From an uncultured Desulfovibrionaceae bacterium (lineage in GTDB: Bacteria; Desulfobacterota; Desulfovibrionia; Desulfovibrionales; Desulfovibrionaceae), in contig CAMTOM010000047.1 in NCBI GenBank assembly GCA_947074125.1, positions 1 through 8,573 on the forward strand: a DNA stretch of 8,573 nucleotides. Reading direction: 5' to 3'. The position numbers were made by a program, and so were the translations under genes. The first letter of the stretch is position 1; each line of letters begins with the position of its first letter. This document shows positions 6,823 to 8,573 of the stretch, piece by piece. The notes beneath the pieces are model-generated. The model searched no databases. It was not told where the DNA came from and worked only from the letters and a program-made list of their open reading frames with translations.

Positions 6823-8187
6823 ATGCAACGCACTCTCATTGTAGACGCACTGACCTGCACAGACCCACAGCAGGAAATCGTCATTTGTGGTTGGGTTCGT
6901 ACCCGTCGCGACGCCAAGGAATTTTCTTTTCTCGAACTCAATGATGGCTCCTGTCTGGCGAATATTCAGTGCATTCTTGATATTGATACGCAAGCCTATG
7001 CGAATAGCAAAGAGGTCAACACGGGTGCTGCTGTATCCATTACAGGTTCGCTGGTCGCCTCACCTGGCAAAGGACAGCAATGGGAAGTGCGGGCACGGGA
7101 AATGACTCTTTTTGGCCTGGCAGACCCCGAAACATTCCCACTCCAGAAAAAACGCCATTCAGATGAATTTTTGCGTACCATTGCGCATTTGCGATCCCGT
7201 ACAAACAAATACGGTGCCGCATTTCGCATCCGCTCTGAAGCCGCTAAAGCTGTTCATGACTTTTTCCACAGCCGTCATTTTTACTATGTGCATACACCAC
7301 TCCTGACGGGTTCGGATTGTGAAGGGGCTGGTGAACTGTTCCGTGTTACCACATTGCCTGCTGGTGATACCGATCTGCATAATGACTTTTTTGCGCGACC
7401 CTGCGGCTTGACGGTTTCCGGTCAGCTTGAAGCGGAAGCTCTCGCGATGGGACTTGGGCGCGTGTATACCTTTGGCCCCACTTTTCGTGCTGAAAATTCC
7501 AATACACCACGCCACGCCGCAGAATTCTGGATGATCGAGCCTGAAATGGCCTTTGCTGACCTCCAGGACAATATGGAACTGGGCGAAAGCCTCACCCGCT
7601 ATGTGATAGAGCATATTCTTGCGCATTGTGATGACGACATAAGCCTCTTCAATAATTTTGTGGATAAAGAATTGCGCAGTCGCCTGCAAAACATTATCGA
7701 CAACCCTTTTGCCAGAGTCTCCTATACCGAAGCTGTCGATATTCTCACCAGCAGTGCGCAATCCTTTGAGTATCCTGTTCATTTTGGAACGGATCTGCAA
7801 ACAGAGCATGAGCGCTACCTCGCTGAAGAACATTTCAAGCGCCCTACCATCGTTTATGATTATCCCAAAGAAATAAAAGCCTTCTATATGCGCTCTAATG
7901 ACGATGGCAAAACCGTTGCCGCCATGGATGTTCTTGTACCGCGTATCGGTGAGCTTATTGGCGGCGCCCAGCGTGAAGAACGTCTGGATATTCTCGAAAA
8001 GCGCATTATCGAAACCGGACAGGACCCCTCTGAGTATTGGTGGTATCTTGATTTGCGCCGTTTTGGTTCTGTACCGCACGCGGGTTTTGGTATGGGCTTT
8101 GAGCGACTGCTTATGCTGCTCACTGGCGTCAGCAATATCCGCGATGTGATTCCTTTCCCCCGTACTCCGGGCAATCTCGATTTTTAA
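6823..8187 (+). CDS. asnS: asparaginyl-tRNA synthetase
   Basis: Charges tRNA-Asn with asparagine using ATP. This class IIb enzyme has 454 residues (E. coli has 466). Residues about 17-100 form the OB-fold anticodon-binding domain (CGWVRTRRD near the start). The catalytic domain follows, with the AsnRS-type GSDCEGAGE near 162, motif 2 FRAENSNTPRHAAEF from 221, and motif 3 HAGFGMGFERL from 419, ending in NIRDVIPFPR. The EFWMIEPE stretch and overall order separate it from AspRS and LysRS. AAGGA lies 6 nt before the ATG, a strong site. It starts 25 bp after holB and is probably the last gene of the purA-holB-asnS transcript. No strong terminator follows. Its presence suggests direct charging of tRNA-Asn; whether an amidotransferase route also exists cannot be seen here. 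Confidence 0.97.
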   Translation: MQRTLIVDALTCTDPQQEIVICGWVRTRRDAKEFSFLELNDGSCLANIQCILDIDTQAYANSKEVNTGAAVSITGSLVASPGKGQQWEVRAREMTLFGLADPETFPLQKKRHSDEFLRTIAHLRSRTNKYGAAFRIRSEAAKAVHDFFHSRHFYYVHTPLLTGSDCEGAGELFRVTTLPAGDTDLHNDFFARPCGLTVSGQLEAEALAMGLGRVYTFGPTFRAENSNTPRHAAEFWMIEPEMAFADLQDNMELGESLTRYVIEHILAHCDDDISLFNNFVDKELRSRLQNIIDNPFARVSYTEAVDILTSSAQSFEYPVHFGTDLQTEHERYLAEEHFKRPTIVYDYPKEIKAFYMRSNDDGKTVAAMDVLVPRIGELIGGAQREERLDILEKRIIETGQDPSEYWWYLDLRRFGSVPHAGFGMGFERLLMLLTGVSNIRDVIPFPRTPGNLDF

Positions 8188-8251
8188 CACAGTATGTAGT
8201 TGTTTTGGCAAAAAACAATAAAACACTGCACACCCTAATAGTAGAACAGGA

Positions 8252-8265
8252 TTGATGCATATCAA
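8252..8265. promoter_or_regulatory. FNR/CRP-family binding site (exact consensus)
   Basis: TTGAT-GCAT-ATCAA matches the E. coli FNR consensus TTGAT-N4-ATCAA at all ten defined bases. It is centred 247 bp before the ATG at 8506. A possible -10 (TATCTT, 8285-8290) downstream would place the box near -38.5 relative to its start, close to the -41.5 of class II activation. Which regulator binds in this organism is not known; FNR and HcpR-type proteins are candidates. Confidence 0.5.
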
Positions 8266-8321
8266 AAATAACGCAGGCATTCTGTATCTTTGCTGTTGCG
8301 CACTATCTCCCTGACAGTACT

Positions 8322-8338
8322 ATGACAGGCGCCGTCAT
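8322..8338. repeat. dyad, possible operator
   Basis: ATGAC and GTCAT flank GGCGCC, itself a palindrome, with one unpaired A. A second TGACAG lies 11 bp upstream, one helical turn away, so the site may have three half-sites. Confidence 0.35.
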
Positions 8339-8442
8339 CTCCCATTCTTGCAAAAATAAAATGCAGAAGAAGAGACCTTGCTCCAGAATGCCAAATGCGA
8401 TAGCTTATCAGTAATGTGTTTTTTACTCAGGAATAGGTTACC

Positions 8443-8471
8443 TTGTCACTCGATAACAAGACATACATATT
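8443..8471 (+). promoter_or_regulatory. candidate promoter for the right-edge gene
   Basis: TTGTCA (5 of 6), a 17-bp spacer and CATATT (4 of 6) would start transcription near 8478, giving a leader of about 28 nt with AAGGAG correctly placed. A CTTGT/ACAAG inverted repeat (8442-8460) overlaps the -35. Confidence 0.4.
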
Positions 8472-8505
8472 CCAGCGAACCCCACAAATACACAAAGGAG
8501 ACTCA

Positions 8506-8573
8506 ATGTGACGAAATCTTTTCACTGCACTGGCCATGGTTCTGTTAACCGCTTCCCTTTCCTTTGCCACCCC
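8506..8573 (+). CDS. N terminus of an exported protein; in-frame TGA at codon 2
   Basis: AAGGAG lies 5 nt before an ATG at 8506-8508. The reading frame set by this ATG is ATG-TGA-CGA-AAT, and from 8512 it encodes RNLFTALAMVLLTASLSFAT, a typical Sec signal peptide with a likely cleavage site after SFA. The window ends there, so the mature protein is unknown. The second codon is a stop, so as written no product starts from this ATG. GTG at 8508 is also well placed, but its frame gives TKSFHCTGHG, which is not a signal peptide. Removing one A from AAA (8514-8516) would join that GTG to the signal-peptide frame. A CGA-to-TGA change would equally explain the stop. An in-frame ATG at 8536 would lose half of the hydrophobic segment. 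It may be a sequencing error, a disrupted gene or a real start-stop element. Confidence 0.5.

Larger units (their letters stand above)
8188..8505. promoter_or_regulatory. intergenic control region after asnS
   Basis: A gap of 318 bp with no credible gene on either strand. In order it holds a weak AT-rich hairpin (TTGTTTT/AAAACAA, 8200-8218) without a T tract, an FNR-type box (8252-8265), two TGACAG copies 11 bp apart (8312-8317 and 8323-8328), a dyad (8322-8338), a T6 run (8419-8424) without a good stem, a candidate promoter (8443-8471) and a strong ribosome-binding site (AAGGAG, 8495-8500). Confidence 0.6.

Noticed and set aside
8200..8218. TTGTTTT/AAAACAA hairpin as an asnS terminator
   Set aside because: The stem is all weak A-T pairs apart from one G-C, and no T run follows on the plus strand.
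7159..8280. Open frame of 373 codons on the minus strand opposite asnS
   Set aside because: It is antisense to a clearly conserved synthetase, has no recognisable domain, and looks like a by-product of asnS codon use.
8400..8424. T6 run after a GATA/TATC stem as a small-RNA terminator
   Set aside because: The stem is only four weak base pairs and is separated from the T run by more than ten bases.

Overview
This window looks like ordinary chromosome from a Gram-negative, probably sulfate-reducer-like (Desulfovibrionales-type) deltaproteobacterium. The basis is recalled similarity of the proteins and gene content: a stand-alone AICAR transformylase, an S24-type XRE regulator, an MltF-like transglycosylase, and purA-holB-asnS in a row. 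No 16S rRNA or tRNA gene is present to confirm the lineage, so the assignment is an inference. Base composition appears balanced and fairly even, with AT-rich intergenic gaps. I see no insertion sequence, integrase, CRISPR array or RNA gene.

Left part (1-2529), minus strand. An AICAR formyltransferase gene (purH-type, but without the IMP cyclohydrolase domain) is preceded by a compact switch region. In that region the Rho-independent terminator of the upstream gene overlaps a candidate promoter for purH. The upstream gene encodes a CI/LexA-like regulator with an N-terminal helix-turn-helix and an S24 domain that keeps the serine but seems to lack the catalytic lysine. Its upstream gap of about 330 bp holds two dyads and candidate promoters.

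Middle (2530-4537). A small unrecognised gene on the plus strand converges on, and overlaps by 81 bp, the 3' end of a minus-strand gene for a membrane-anchored MltF-like lytic transglycosylase. That gene diverges from purA across a gap of about 210 bp that must hold both promoters.

Right part (4538-8187), plus strand. purA (adenylosuccinate synthetase), holB (DNA polymerase III delta prime subunit) and asnS (asparaginyl-tRNA synthetase) lie 22 and 25 bp apart and are probably co-transcribed. Together with purH they are housekeeping functions: PurH makes FAICAR on the way to IMP, PurA takes IMP towards AMP, HolB loads the replication clamp, and AsnRS charges tRNA-Asn.

Right edge (8188-8573). 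A 318-bp gap carries an exact match to the FNR/CRP-family consensus (TTGAT-N4-ATCAA), another dyad and a candidate promoter. It leads to a strong ribosome-binding site and the first residues of an exported protein. The ATG of that gene is followed directly by an in-frame TGA. This start-stop arrangement and the FNR-type box are the two most unusual signals in the window. I did not find a convincing new multi-gene system.
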